Below, piece by piece: positions 48,424-57,146 of a stretch of DNA of 64,000 nt (position 1 is its first letter; each line of letters begins with the position of its first letter). The position numbers were made by a program, and so were the translations under genes. Origin of the DNA: Actinacidiphila paucisporea (GTDB lineage Bacteria; Actinomycetota; Actinomycetes; Streptomycetales; Streptomycetaceae); assembly GCF_900142575.1 (NCBI RefSeq), contig NZ_FRBI01000015.1, forward strand, positions 127,159 to 191,158. Reading direction: 5' to 3'. A model generated the notes under the pieces. It did not search any database. It was not told the origin of the DNA and was given only the letters and a program-made list of their open reading frames with translations.

Positions 48424-48497
48424 GTCGCGTCAGGGCGAACTGCTGCCGCACGGCGTGGCGGTGGGGTGCCCCGCCGTGCGGCCGGCTGCGGGCCCGA

Positions 48498-50036
48498 TCA
48501 GCTCCAGCTCCATTTCTGGTTGGTTGCGCCGGTGCAGGACCACAGCTGCACGAGCGTGCCGTTGGCGGTGCCGTAGGCGCTGACGTCGAGGCAGAGCCCG
48601 GACTGGGCGCTGGTGATGGTGCCGTCGGAGTTGACGTTCCATTTCTGGTTGGTCCCGCCGTTGCAGTCCCAGATGATCGCCCGGGTGCCGTTCGCGGTGC
48701 CGTTCCCGTCCGCGTCCAGGCACTTGCCGCCGTAGACCCGCAGTTCCTTGGCGGTCGTGGCGGACCACTGCTGGTTGGCGCCGCTGTTGCAGTCCCACAG
48801 CTCGGTCTGGGTGCCGTTGGTCTGGCTGGAGTTGGGGACGTCGAGGCATCGGCCGGCCGCCACCGCGTGCAGCGCGCCGCTGGTGCCCGTGCCGCCGGTG
48901 GAGGTGCCGTATCCGGCTGTGGTGATGCTGGCCTGCACGGCGTTCTCGGTGGCGTCGCTGGGGAAGCCGGCGGTGATGGCGCCCTCGAAGAACTCGCCCT
49001 GCCCGGAGACGCTGTTGTCGCCGCCGGTGCCCAGGAGGATGGAGCTGTCGGTCTTCATCGGCGAGTAGCCGTTCGGCAGGCCGCCCGAATAGGTGGTGGT
49101 CAGGCTGCCGGTGGTGGCGTTTCCGTATTTGAGGGTGAAGTTGCTGGTGCCGTTGTTCTTCTCCCACGCGCTGACGAAGGGGTAGTGGACGCCCTGGTTG
49201 TTGGCGTCGTGGTTGGAGCCGGACCCGGTGTGGAACATGCCGTTCTCCAGGTCGGCCTCGACCCAGGGGCCGGTGCCGGTGCAACCGCCGAACCAGCAGG
49301 CGTTGCCCCAGTAGATGGAGTTCATGGTGGCGTTGCCGGTGTCGGTGTGGGTGTTCTCGCCGCTGCCGTAGTCGAAGCAGCACCACTGGTTGGTGTAGTT
49401 CGACGAGGTGACCATGTAGATGCCCTCGGGCTGGGCGCCGGTGGGGGCGCCGTTGGCGTGGTCGATGCGGTAGCCGGTGCCGGGGGTGACCTTGACGCCG
49501 AAGACCTGGTGGCCGGCCGCGGTCACGGGCAGGGCCGAGGCGTTGGCGCCGATGTCGGCGCCGTTGGCACCCGGTCCCTTCCAGTAGCCGCCCCAGGAGA
49601 TCGGCATATCGTTGTGCTTGGCGCTCTGGTCGTAGATCTTGGTGATGGTGCACGAGGTGCCGGCGCAGAAGGACACCTGCGAGGCCCCGTCGGCGTATCC
49701 GCCCGCGGACAGCAGTCCGATGTCGCGGTAGGTGTGATCGGACGCCCGCTGCACCTGGTACAGCGGGCCGTTGTACGCCGCGAACAGCGCGCGGGTCGTG
49801 GAGTGAGCCGCGATACACGGCGTACCACCGGTGGCATAGAGGTCACACGGAAGTGACGAGGCGGCTGCCGCCGCGGGAGCGGCCTGGCGGGCGGCGGCCG
49901 GGCTCGCGGCGGGCCCGCTGGCGTCGGCCCGCCCTCCGAAGATGGCCGCGGCCACGGCCAGCGCGAGCACCAGCAGGAGCACCGCGGCAGGTCTGCCGCG
50001 GCGTAGCCCGGTGGGTGGGGGGGATGTGACGGACAT
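48498..50036 (-). CDS. Secreted GH54 alpha-L-arabinofuranosidase with CBM13
   Basis: A 512-residue secreted enzyme. Signal/Ala-rich segment about 1-58; GH54 catalytic domain about 60-385 opening with LPCDLYATGGTPC and AHSTTRAL, as in Aspergillus AbfB; CBM13 about 390-512. Counting from the AbfB sequence as I remember it, nucleophile Glu221 matches Glu264 (ADLENG) and acid/base Asp297 matches Asp340 (GGDNS), with the same spacing of 76 residues. The vicinal Cys pair CCFDYG is also kept. Fungal GH54 enzymes carry CBM42 instead of CBM13. It probably strips arabinose from arabinoxylan. A second GH54 lies at 58549. Confidence 0.9.
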   Translation of the reverse strand: MSVTSPPPTGLRRGRPAAVLLLVLALAVAAAIFGGRADASGPAASPAAARQAAPAAAAASSLPCDLYATGGTPCIAAHSTTRALFAAYNGPLYQVQRASDHTYRDIGLLSAGGYADGASQVSFCAGTSCTITKIYDQSAKHNDMPISWGGYWKGPGANGADIGANASALPVTAAGHQVFGVKVTPGTGYRIDHANGAPTGAQPEGIYMVTSSNYTNQWCCFDYGSGENTHTDTGNATMNSIYWGNACWFGGCTGTGPWVEADLENGMFHTGSGSNHDANNQGVHYPFVSAWEKNNGTSNFTLKYGNATTGSLTTTYSGGLPNGYSPMKTDSSILLGTGGDNSVSGQGEFFEGAITAGFPSDATENAVQASITTAGYGTSTGGTGTSGALHAVAAGRCLDVPNSSQTNGTQTELWDCNSGANQQWSATTAKELRVYGGKCLDADGNGTANGTRAIIWDCNGGTNQKWNVNSDGTITSAQSGLCLDVSAYGTANGTLVQLWSCTGATNQKWSWS

Positions 50037-50629
50037 GGTCTTCCTTTCGGGGAGAACGAGGCGCTGAGGTCGACGGCGGGCGTGCGGGGACGACGCCGCG
50101 CACGACGCGGAACACCCGCCAGTGGCAGGCCCGGACGGTGGGGAGACATCGGGTTCGCCGCCCGTGCGCCATGTAATAACACCTATGTGGAGGCAAGCCC
50201 GCGACGATGAATCAGTCTCTTGTGGGAGTCACGGCCTTGCTGCTGCGGGAGCGGTGCCGGGGCGCCGCCCCACCTCCGCCCGCGTCCCCGCTGCTGCTTC
50301 CGTATGCGGTGAAGTCTGGAGACGGGGCAGGTGGGCCGTTTGACCAGGCCAGTACGGTTCCTCTGATCACGGAACACTCCCGAGGGGGGATGTGAGCGCT
50401 CACAATCAGCGCGTGAGGGGTGCGGTGGTGCAGGAGTTCCACTGGGGCCGGACGGATGAGCGTCGAAATGAGACTGACACATTCTCGGGTGGAACCTCAA
50501 GAGGCGTGCGCCGTGTTCGTACGAGGTCCCGCGAGGTGCGCGGCGCCGCCCGCCCGTACTGGCTGGGGAGAGCCGTAACGGGCGGCGCCGCTGTGGGCGC
50601 CGACCCATGGGTCGGCGCCCACGCCCGGG
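50037..50629. promoter_or_regulatory. Intergenic region with palindrome TGTGAGCGCTCACA and xylanase terminator
   Basis: This 593-nt gap lies between two minus-strand genes. A perfect 14-bp palindrome TGTGAGCGCTCACA lies at 50391-50404, about 355 nt upstream of the GH54 start. It is of the LacI/CebR operator type and related to the GTGAGCGCTAAC sites. The end next to the xylanase is a long palindrome (next entry). No gene is evident. Confidence 0.6.
50593..50622 (-). terminator. Terminator of the GH10 xylanase gene
   Basis: A perfect 30-bp palindrome centred on CCATGG, with 15-bp arms, begins 8 nt past the xylanase stop. Confidence 0.8.
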
Positions 50630-52144
50630 TCAGGGGCTGGTGCAGGTGAGGGACGGTGTCGACGGTGTGCCGTTGGCGAGGAAGCCGAAGGTGGTCGACG
50701 CCGCGGGCTGGAGCGATCCGTTGTAGGCGGCGTTGACCACCGTCGCGGTGGAACCGCTGGTGCTCAGGGTGCCGTTCCATACCTGGGTGATGCTCTGCCC
50801 GCCGGCCAGGGTCCATCGGACCGTCCAGGCGCTGATCGCCGCGCTGCCCGCGGTGACCTTGACCTCCCCCTGGTAGCCGCCGGACCAGGAGTTCGTGGTG
50901 GTGTACGTCGCCGTGCACGCGCCACCTCCGGAGCCACCGGTGGTCGTGCCGCCGTTGGTGGTCCCGGTGGTCGTGCCGCCGTTGGTCGTTCCGGTGGTGG
51001 TACCGCCGTTCGTGGTCCCGGTGGTGGTGCCGCCGTTGGTCGTTCCGGTGGTGGTGCCGCCGTTGGTCGTCCCGCTGGTGGTGCCGCCGTTCGTCGTGCC
51101 GCCTGTCGCGGTGCCCGTGGCCGCGTTGAGGGCGTTCAGGACGGAGGTGTAGGCGGCCTTGGGGTTGCCGTTGTTGTCGAACAGCAGCGGGTTCTCGCCG
51201 GTGCGCCATGAGTCGCTGTCGCGGATGCCCCACACGGTGATGCCCGCGCAACGGGTGACGTGCACGCAGGCGTTGACGGTGCTGGCGTAGGCCGACGACG
51301 AGGCCTGGGCGATGTCGAGCTCGGTGAGCTGGACGTCGACGCCGAGTGCGGCGAAGTTGGTCAGCGTGGTCTGGAAGCTGGACGGGGGTCCGCCGGCGCC
51401 GAAGTGGCTCTGGAAGCCGACGCAGTCGATGGGCACGCTGCGGGCCTTGAAGTCCTTGACCATGTTGTAGACGCCCTGGGTCTTGGCGTCCGTCCAGTTC
51501 TCGATGTTGTAGTCGTTGTAGCAGAGCTTGGCGCTGGGATCGACCGAGCGGGCGGTGCGGAAGGCGTGCTCGATGAAGCCGTTGCCGAGCTTGTCCTGGA
51601 AGGGCGAGCTGCGGTGCTGGCCACTGCCGCCGTCGGCGAAGGCCTCGTTGACCACGTCCCAGGCGTAGATCTTGCCCTTGAAGTGGGTCATCTCCTGGGT
51701 GATGTGGTTGTCCATCGCGGACTGGAGGTCGGATGCGGACAGGCCCGACACCCAGCCGGGCAGCTGGTTGTGCCACACCAGGGTGTGGCCGCGCATCTTC
51801 TGTCCGTGGGCTGCCGCGTGGTTGACGATCTGGTCGCCGGGCCCGAAGTTGAAGTTGCCGCGAGACGGTTCGGTGGTGTCCCACTTCATCTCGTTCTCCG
51901 GGGTGATCATGTTGAATTCCCGGTCGAGGATCGTGGAGTACGTCGAGTCGCCGAGCCTGCCCGCGGCCACCGCGGTACCGAAGTAACGCCCCGACTGCGC
52001 GGCTGCGGCGCCCAGCGAACCCGCTGCCGCGGCGTGGGTGGCGAACGCCCCCATGCTCACGAAAGCCAGTGTCGCGCTGGCTGCTATTCCGGTGATCGTC
52101 GCCACCGTGTTTCTCCGGCGACCCTCCCTGATGAACCATGACAT
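50630..52144 (-). CDS. Secreted GH10 endo-1,4-beta-xylanase with CBM2
   Basis: A 504-residue secreted xylanase, close in plan to Streptomyces XlnA. Signal peptide about 1-41; GH10 barrel about 45-345 with acid/base Glu167 (WDVVNEAF) and nucleophile Glu275 (LTELDI); a Gly/Thr/Asn linker about 348-403; C-terminal CBM2 about 409-504 (ATYTTTNSWSGGYQGEV). The ATG at 52144 follows GAAGGAG. The CBM2 binds cellulose or xylan. Upstream are a readable promoter and three CGAA...TTCG repeats, one of them the CGAAACTTTCG box described for Streptomyces xylanase genes, so xylan-responsive LacI control is likely. Confidence 0.96.
   Translation of the reverse strand: MSWFIREGRRRNTVATITGIAASATLAFVSMGAFATHAAAAGSLGAAAAQSGRYFGTAVAAGRLGDSTYSTILDREFNMITPENEMKWDTTEPSRGNFNFGPGDQIVNHAAAHGQKMRGHTLVWHNQLPGWVSGLSASDLQSAMDNHITQEMTHFKGKIYAWDVVNEAFADGGSGQHRSSPFQDKLGNGFIEHAFRTARSVDPSAKLCYNDYNIENWTDAKTQGVYNMVKDFKARSVPIDCVGFQSHFGAGGPPSSFQTTLTNFAALGVDVQLTELDIAQASSSAYASTVNACVHVTRCAGITVWGIRDSDSWRTGENPLLFDNNGNPKAAYTSVLNALNAATGTATGGTTNGGTTSGTTNGGTTTGTTNGGTTTGTTNGGTTTGTTNGGTTTGTTNGGTTTGGSGGGACTATYTTTNSWSGGYQGEVKVTAGSAAISAWTVRWTLAGGQSITQVWNGTLSTSGSTATVVNAAYNGSLQPAASTTFGFLANGTPSTPSLTCTSP
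50936..51115 (-). repeat. 27-bp tandem repeats encoding the xylanase linker
   Basis: About five imperfect copies of a 27-nt unit encode GTTNGGTTT-type nonapeptides. The copies are very similar at nucleotide level, which indicates recent slippage expansion of the linker between GH10 and CBM2. Confidence 0.75.
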
Positions 52145-52263
52145 TGCGGAGTTTCTCCTTCGCGTGGGGGGTAGGCACCTGCCGACAGCAGATGCCCCTG
52201 CTACGGCCGGTAAGCCGGCCTCCAGGACGCGGACATGTCCCGCCGTTCCCGGGGATCCGTGCA

Positions 52264-52462
52264 TGAGCGCTCACACGACCCAGGCGGACGAGCGGTCGGC
52301 GTCTCACACGGCGCGCAGAGGTGCGACGGCGCCGCGAAGTGCGGAGCCCGCTCGGCCGGGGCGGAAGAGTGACGTCCGCGCGTCAGCACACCGGCCGGCA
52401 CGCTGCCGGACCGACCGTCACCGGCAAGCGGAGAACCGGTAGGCACCCGGGTGAGCGTTAAC
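52264..52462. promoter_or_regulatory. Two AGCG-type operator candidates in the xylanase leader
   Basis: TGAGCGCTCA (52264-52273) is a perfect palindrome 120 nt before the xylanase start. GTGAGCGTTAAC (52451-52462) differs by one base from the 12-mers upstream of GH5 and the sugar ABC operon. Both lie between the promoter at 52554-52582 and the start codon. Confidence 0.55.
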
Positions 52463-52518
52463 ATTCATCTCGCCCCATTCGCTGGTGACACGCGGGCCTG
52501 GGATGTGCGCGATCGCGC

Positions 52519-52582
52519 CGAAACTTTCGAACGTTTCACGAACGTTTCGCGGCACTCTAGGTCAACGCCTGGGGAGCGTCAA
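52519..52582 (-). promoter_or_regulatory. Xylanase promoter with triple CGAA-TTCG operator array
   Basis: On the minus strand, TTGACG (52582-52577), a 17-nt spacer and TAGAGT (52559-52554) form a promoter nearly identical to that of the sugar ABC operon. Downstream, covering the start region, are CGAACGTTTCG (52539-52549), CGAACGTTTC (52528-52537) and CGAAACTTTCG (52519-52529). The last is the box reported upstream of Streptomyces xylanase genes. The xylanase ATG is about 400 nt further on. Confidence 0.75.
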
Positions 52583-52631
52583 TGCGTTGTGCGTATCCCG
52601 TGCGAGTCGGCCGGGTCGTTCGGACGGAGGG

Positions 52632-54380
52632 TCAGAGGACCGCCCTCCCGGCCGAGGTGAGGCGCCGGTGGTGGTCGTCGGCCAGCAGCAGATAGCTGCT
52701 GGCGGTCCACGTGTAGGCGCGGTCGCGCAGCCCTTCGCCGGTGAGGGCGTCGAAGTTCTCGGCGAACCCGGATCTCTCGCACAGTCCCCGGAACCGGCGG
52801 CTGACCTCGTCGGCGAGGCCGGTGTGGCCGGCGCGGCGCAGACCGTCCTCGATGAGGACGGTGGACGGCGCCCAGATGGGGCCGCGCCAGTATCCGTCGG
52901 ACTCGTAGTGCGGCGAGTCGGGGTGCTCGGTGGCCAGGCCGTAGGGGGTGAGGTGGGAGGCGATGCGGTCGGCGAGCCGGTCGCTCACCTCGCGTGGCAG
53001 CCGTTCCCCCAGCACAATCGGCATGAGGTCCAGCAGACTTCTGCTGGTGGACGCCTCCCCGGTGTGCGGTGAACGCGCCCGGAAGCGGCTCCCTGACCAC
53101 AACTGCTCGAACAGCGCCGTCTGGACGGACTCGGCCGTGCGCAGATACCGCTCGGCCTCATCGGTGAGGCCCAGTTCCTTGCCCAGCTCGGCCAGCTCGG
53201 CCAGTTGGAGCACCAGGAAGCCGGCGAGGTCGGCGGTGACCAGGACGCGGTGGGCGTCGAAGGTGGTGGCGTTGTCCCACCCGCTGTCGTTGCCGTGCTG
53301 GTAGTGCGGAAGGGCCTGGTCCGGTGCGGTGCGTGCCACGAGCCAGAAGTCCGTCCAGTGCTTGAGGCGCCGGTAGGTCTCCCGCAGCCGGTCGGGTCCC
53401 GGCTGCCGCGGAAGGCGGTCGCGGAGCCTGCGCAGCGTCCAGCCGTGGACGGGCGGCTTGACGAAGTTGTAGAGCACCTCCGAATGGGTGACGGAGTCGG
53501 GCAGGGCGCCGGTCTCGTCCTGGTGGTCGAAGGGGAGGTGGAACTGGTCCCAGGCGAGGTCCGGCAGCCCCGGCGCCAGCGCGAGGGCATTGAAGCAGTG
53601 GTCCCAGCTCCATACCTTGTCCATCCAGTGCTTGGACATCAGCACGGCCGGACGGCGGAGGAATCCCGCCGGGCGGACGGTGGCCGACCACAGCACGTAG
53701 GCGGCCAGTTCGGCGGCCGGCGCCCGCTCGGCGGGCAGTGCGGCAACGGCGTCGGCGAAGTCGCGGAAGGACCGGTCGCCGCGGTGCACGAGAGCGGGGA
53801 AGCCGTCGCGTGCGGCATAGGGCGCGCGGGCGCTGTCGATCTCCTCGATCGCCGCCTCCCATCCGTCCGGACCGGACAGCGTGAGCCGGCGGGAGGCGCC
53901 GCCGAGGCCTTCCAGGCCCACGGACTCCGCCACCGCGCCCGCGAGGGGGGTGATCCGGTAGCGCCGCCCGGTCTCGTACGAAGTGAACTGGTACGAACCG
54001 TCGACGGGGTCGCGGTGGAAGTAGGTGCCGCTGAAGGACGTCAGGTCCGCGGCTGCGGGGACGACCATGAGGTCGAGGTCCTGCCCGCGCAACCGGACCG
54101 TGTCGGCGCTCTCGTAGGTGAGGTCGATCCGCCCGCCGTCGCCGCGCCAGGTCAGGACGGCCGGGGCGGCGTCCCAGCCGGTGCGCGCGCGGTCACCGGT
54201 GCCGGGGTGCAGCGGGACGAGGCGCAGGACGGGGTGCATGCCGTTCTGATGGGATACCAGGTGCAGGTCAGGGGCTTGGGTGTGCTGCGCGACGACCGGC
54301 GAGATGTCGAACCACGAACCGTGGTGGCTGAACGGGATCTCCTGGAGGCTGAAAGCGGGGCCGTGGGATGTGACGGTCAT
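52632..54380 (-). CDS. GH63/MGH1-like (alpha/alpha)6-barrel glycosidase
   Basis: A 582-residue protein without signal peptide, so probably cytoplasmic. An N-terminal beta domain (about 1-190) is followed by a helical barrel (about 200-580) with segments typical of GH63/GH37-like and amylo-alpha-1,6-glucosidase-like enzymes: MDKVWSWDHCFNAL, QDETGALPD, NDSGWDNATTFD and DGYWRGPIWAPSTVLIEDGL. The Asp and Glu of these segments are the catalytic candidates. The real substrate is unknown; in this island an arabino- or gluco-oligosaccharide is plausible. It is divergent from the LacI gene and its promoter carries the same palindrome type. Confidence 0.8.
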   Translation of the reverse strand: MTVTSHGPAFSLQEIPFSHHGSWFDISPVVAQHTQAPDLHLVSHQNGMHPVLRLVPLHPGTGDRARTGWDAAPAVLTWRGDGGRIDLTYESADTVRLRGQDLDLMVVPAAADLTSFSGTYFHRDPVDGSYQFTSYETGRRYRITPLAGAVAESVGLEGLGGASRRLTLSGPDGWEAAIEEIDSARAPYAARDGFPALVHRGDRSFRDFADAVAALPAERAPAAELAAYVLWSATVRPAGFLRRPAVLMSKHWMDKVWSWDHCFNALALAPGLPDLAWDQFHLPFDHQDETGALPDSVTHSEVLYNFVKPPVHGWTLRRLRDRLPRQPGPDRLRETYRRLKHWTDFWLVARTAPDQALPHYQHGNDSGWDNATTFDAHRVLVTADLAGFLVLQLAELAELGKELGLTDEAERYLRTAESVQTALFEQLWSGSRFRARSPHTGEASTSRSLLDLMPIVLGERLPREVSDRLADRIASHLTPYGLATEHPDSPHYESDGYWRGPIWAPSTVLIEDGLRRAGHTGLADEVSRRFRGLCERSGFAENFDALTGEGLRDRAYTWTASSYLLLADDHHRRLTSAGRAVL

Positions 54381-54686
54381 CGACGGGCACTCGATCCTTT
54401 GTCCGGGGTCTTCGACACGTGCCGGGACGGTGAAGCGGTCGACGCGGTGAATCGGGCCTTGCCCAGTTCTGTGCAGAGGCGGCGAATCGATTCGACTGCG
54501 AACGTAGGGCGTGCCCCGACGGCAGTCAAGACCACTGCGTGGCGTTGCGTAGGAACGACGTCCGGGTGCAGCCGTGAAGCGGCTCCAGGGCCACGGCGGC
54601 GACCTCGACCCGTACCCGGGTAATCGCTCGCGAACCGATTCGCGGCAGGTAGCATGACCTGGCGGGCACCAGGGGTGAGGAGTCGC
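54381..54686. promoter_or_regulatory. Divergent promoter region of the GH63-like and LacI genes with two operators
   Basis: On the minus strand, TTGACT (54529-54524), a 17-nt spacer and TACGTT (54506-54501) form the GH63-like promoter. CGAATCGATTCG (54483-54494), a perfect 12-bp palindrome, lies 6 nt downstream over the start point. CGAACCGATTCG (54631-54642) lies 45-56 nt before the LacI start codon, where it would allow autoregulation. Confidence 0.72.
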
Positions 54687-55727
54687 ATGAACATCGGGGA
54701 GATCGCGCATCGCGCCGGCGTGTCCCGCAGCACCGTGTCGTACGCGCTCAGCGGTAAGCGCCCCGTCTCCGCCGGCACCCGCAAGCGGATCCAGGACGTC
54801 ATCGACGAGCTGGGCTACCGGCCCAACGCGACCGCCAGGGCGCTCAAGGAGGGCAGGACCCGGACGATCGGCCTGGTGATCCCGCCGGCCGGCAGCCGGC
54901 TCACCCACATGCAGCTGGAATTCGTCGGCAGCGTTGTCGACGCCGCGGCGCGGGTGGACCTGGACGTCCTCCTGTCACCTTCGGGCGGCGACCACGACCG
55001 GTCCTTCGAGCGGCTGGTCTCGGAAAGCCGCGTCGACGGGGTGATCCTGATGGAGATCCGCCTCCAGGACGCCCGTGTGGGCAGGCTGCACCGCGCGGGA
55101 CTGCCCTACGTCGGGATCGGGCACACCGACGACGACTGGCAGATGTGCTGGATCGACATCGACTACGCCGGCCTGATCCGGCACTCCGTCCACCACCTGG
55201 CGGATCTGGGCCACCGGCACGTGGCGCTGGTCAGCCGCTCCCCGGAGCTCGTCACCGCGGGCTACGGTCCCGCGCGGCGGGCGCAGGAAGGCTTCACGGC
55301 GGCCATCCGGGAGCGCGGCATGGAAGGGGTCGAGGTCATGTGCGGTGACGACGCCCGCTCCGGACAGGAGTGCGTCGAGCGGCTCCTGCGGGACCGCGCC
55401 GGCCTGACCGGTATCACCACGATCAACGAGGCCGCCCTGCCGGGAATCCAACGGGCCCTGGCCGATGCCGGATTGGCCGTGCCGTCCGACTTCTCCGTGA
55501 CCGGCGTCGCCGGGCGCCCGTGGGCCGAGGACTTCCGCCCGCCCCTCACCGCGGCCGACGTGCCCGCGCAGGACATGGGCGAGAAGGCCGTCTCCCTGCT
55601 GATCGAGCGCATCGCGGCTCCGCAGACGCCCCCTCGGCACATCCTGCTCTCCCCGCCGATCTCCCTGCGATCGAGCACCGGGGCCGCCCGGGCGGACCGG
55701 AGCGCACACGCGGCCGCGCAGGTGTGA
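54687..55727 (+). CDS. LacI-family transcriptional regulator
   Basis: A 346-residue repressor. The LacI helix-turn-helix and hinge occupy residues 1-58 (IGEIAHRAGVSRSTVSYALSG), followed by a periplasmic-binding-like effector domain. The ATG at 54687 has GGTGAGGAG upstream. CGAAnCGATTCG-type palindromes lie in its own promoter and in that of the divergent GH63-like gene; the identical 12-mer is also at 39316-39327 and a related inverted repeat at the GH39-like promoter. These four sites are its likely regulon. Whether it also controls the CGAAACGTTTCG sites of the xylanase and ABC genes is open. Confidence 0.92.
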   Translation: MNIGEIAHRAGVSRSTVSYALSGKRPVSAGTRKRIQDVIDELGYRPNATARALKEGRTRTIGLVIPPAGSRLTHMQLEFVGSVVDAAARVDLDVLLSPSGGDHDRSFERLVSESRVDGVILMEIRLQDARVGRLHRAGLPYVGIGHTDDDWQMCWIDIDYAGLIRHSVHHLADLGHRHVALVSRSPELVTAGYGPARRAQEGFTAAIRERGMEGVEVMCGDDARSGQECVERLLRDRAGLTGITTINEAALPGIQRALADAGLAVPSDFSVTGVAGRPWAEDFRPPLTAADVPAQDMGEKAVSLLIERIAAPQTPPRHILLSPPISLRSSTGAARADRSAHAAAQV

Positions 55728-55812
55728 GACGCCGTCGACGGCTTGAGCAACGGACCCTGACCCGCACGGACATGGCGGCGCGTCGGGCCGATCGCTCCGG
55801 TGGTGACTCCGG

Positions 55813-56526
55813 TTACGGGATCGCCACGGCCGGCTCGGCGTCGGTGTCCTGCTCCAAGTGCTCCCTGAGCCACTGCTCCGTCGTGCTCACGTGCACCAGC
55901 GCCGCCGCTTGGGCGAGCGCGGAATTCCCGCTGGCCAGAGCGGCGTAGATCGCCTGGTGTTCGGCGACGGTCCGGGCGCCGGCGTCGTCGTCGACGAGTC
56001 CGCGCCAGACCCGGGCCCGGACCGTCTTGCTGGAAATGCCCTCCAGCAGTGAGGCGAGAGTGCTGTTCCCGGCGGCCGCGATCACAGCTCGGTGGAATGC
56101 CGCGTCGTGGTGGTTGAGCAGTTCGACGTCATCCCGGGCACGGGTCATCGCGTCGAGGTGGGACTTGATGTCGGCAAGGTGCTCGTCGGACATCCGGCTC
56201 GCGGCCAGACCGGTGGCGATCGGCTCCAACAGCCGCCGCACCTCCGTCAGTTCCAGCAAGGTGTCACCGCGCAGCAACTCGACGGCCGAGCTGAGGCTCT
56301 CCAGAAGCAGCGCCGGGGACAGGCTCGTCACGTAAGTGCCGTCCCCGCGGCGGATCTCCAGCACCCGGGCGACGGCCAGTGCCTTGACTGCTTCGCGCGT
56401 CAGGTTCCGGGAAAGCCCCAGTTCCGCCGCCAGTTGCTGCTCGGGGGGCAGCTTGGCTCCCGGAAGGAGCTCACCCGACTGGATGAGCTCCCGGATACGC
56501 ATGATGGCCTTGTCGGTCAAAGACAT
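55813..56526 (-). CDS. GntR-family transcriptional regulator, FadR/FCD subfamily
   Basis: A 237-residue regulator: winged helix at about 5-70 (KLPPEQQLAAELGLSRNLTREAVKAL) and FCD domain at about 75-225 with HHDAAFHRAV, TVAEHQAIYAAL and ALVHVSTT. The ATG at 56526 is the likely start; GTG codons at 56538 and 56547 are alternatives. It converges with the LacI gene across an 85-nt gap holding the palindrome GCCGTCGACGGC. Upstream lie two copies of TTCATCCyATGTA, candidate binding sites. The target genes are unknown; the polyester hydrolase is the nearest divergent gene. Confidence 0.88.
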   Translation of the reverse strand: MSLTDKAIMRIRELIQSGELLPGAKLPPEQQLAAELGLSRNLTREAVKALAVARVLEIRRGDGTYVTSLSPALLLESLSSAVELLRGDTLLELTEVRRLLEPIATGLAASRMSDEHLADIKSHLDAMTRARDDVELLNHHDAAFHRAVIAAAGNSTLASLLEGISSKTVRARVWRGLVDDDAGARTVAEHQAIYAALASGNSALAQAAALVHVSTTEQWLREHLEQDTDAEPAVAIP

Positions 56527-57146
56527 GTAACGGACCACTCTCCCCAATTCTCACCGGCAGCAGGTTATCAGGTTCATCCCATGTATGAGAAGGTCTCGCC
56601 CAATGGGCGGCCTTCCGGGAGGACGGATTTTCCGGCCTCACCAGCAGGTAGAACGGGCGGCTCGGCAGATTCGCTGTCGCGCCACCCGTCAAAGACGGAG
56701 GTGAACTCACCGAATTCATCCTATGTAAAGGATTCCGGTCCGCGCCCCTCGTTCATGCTGACCGCTTGGGGAAGCATCCGCCGGGAGGGGGTCGCACCGG
56801 TGCCCGGGTCGGCGGACGGGGGGGAGCCCGACGGCACGGCCGAGTCGACCCTGCCCGCTGTCCGCAGGGCAGCGACGACATGGGATGGATCACCCACCAC
56901 TCGTTTCTCCGGTGAAGGTTGCGGTCCTGTGCGAGCAACCGAGCGCAACTTGCCCTGAACTGCGCTTTCCCAGCACATGGCGCGCGTAGACTTTCCGGTC
57001 CGCCCTTCGCGTTCATGTCTTGACGCGTGTCCCGGGCATTGACAGCGGGCCGAAGCGCATGCGATCTCTAGAGCAACATGGGATGTCGCGCCATTCCCCA
57101 CGCCCACCCATGTCACCTCCCCCCACCTCATATCGGAGTTCAACCC
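56527..57146. promoter_or_regulatory. Divergent region upstream of GntR and polyester hydrolase genes
   Basis: This 620-nt region has no convincing gene. TTCATCCCATGTA (56573-56585) and TTCATCCTATGTA (56715-56727) differ at one base; the second overlaps ATCCT-N6-AGGAT. TTGACG (57020-57025) and TTGACA (57039-57044) are possible -35 boxes for the hydrolase gene, but no good -10 sits 17 nt away. Confidence 0.45.

Noticed and set aside
48498..50036. First GH54 protein as a catalytically dead paralog, because TMEAIYFG of the other copy reads TMNSIYWG
   Set aside because: Counting along the AbfB sequence shows that Glu is not the catalytic residue. The nucleophile (ADLENG) and acid/base (GGDNS) are both present with the right spacing of 76 residues.
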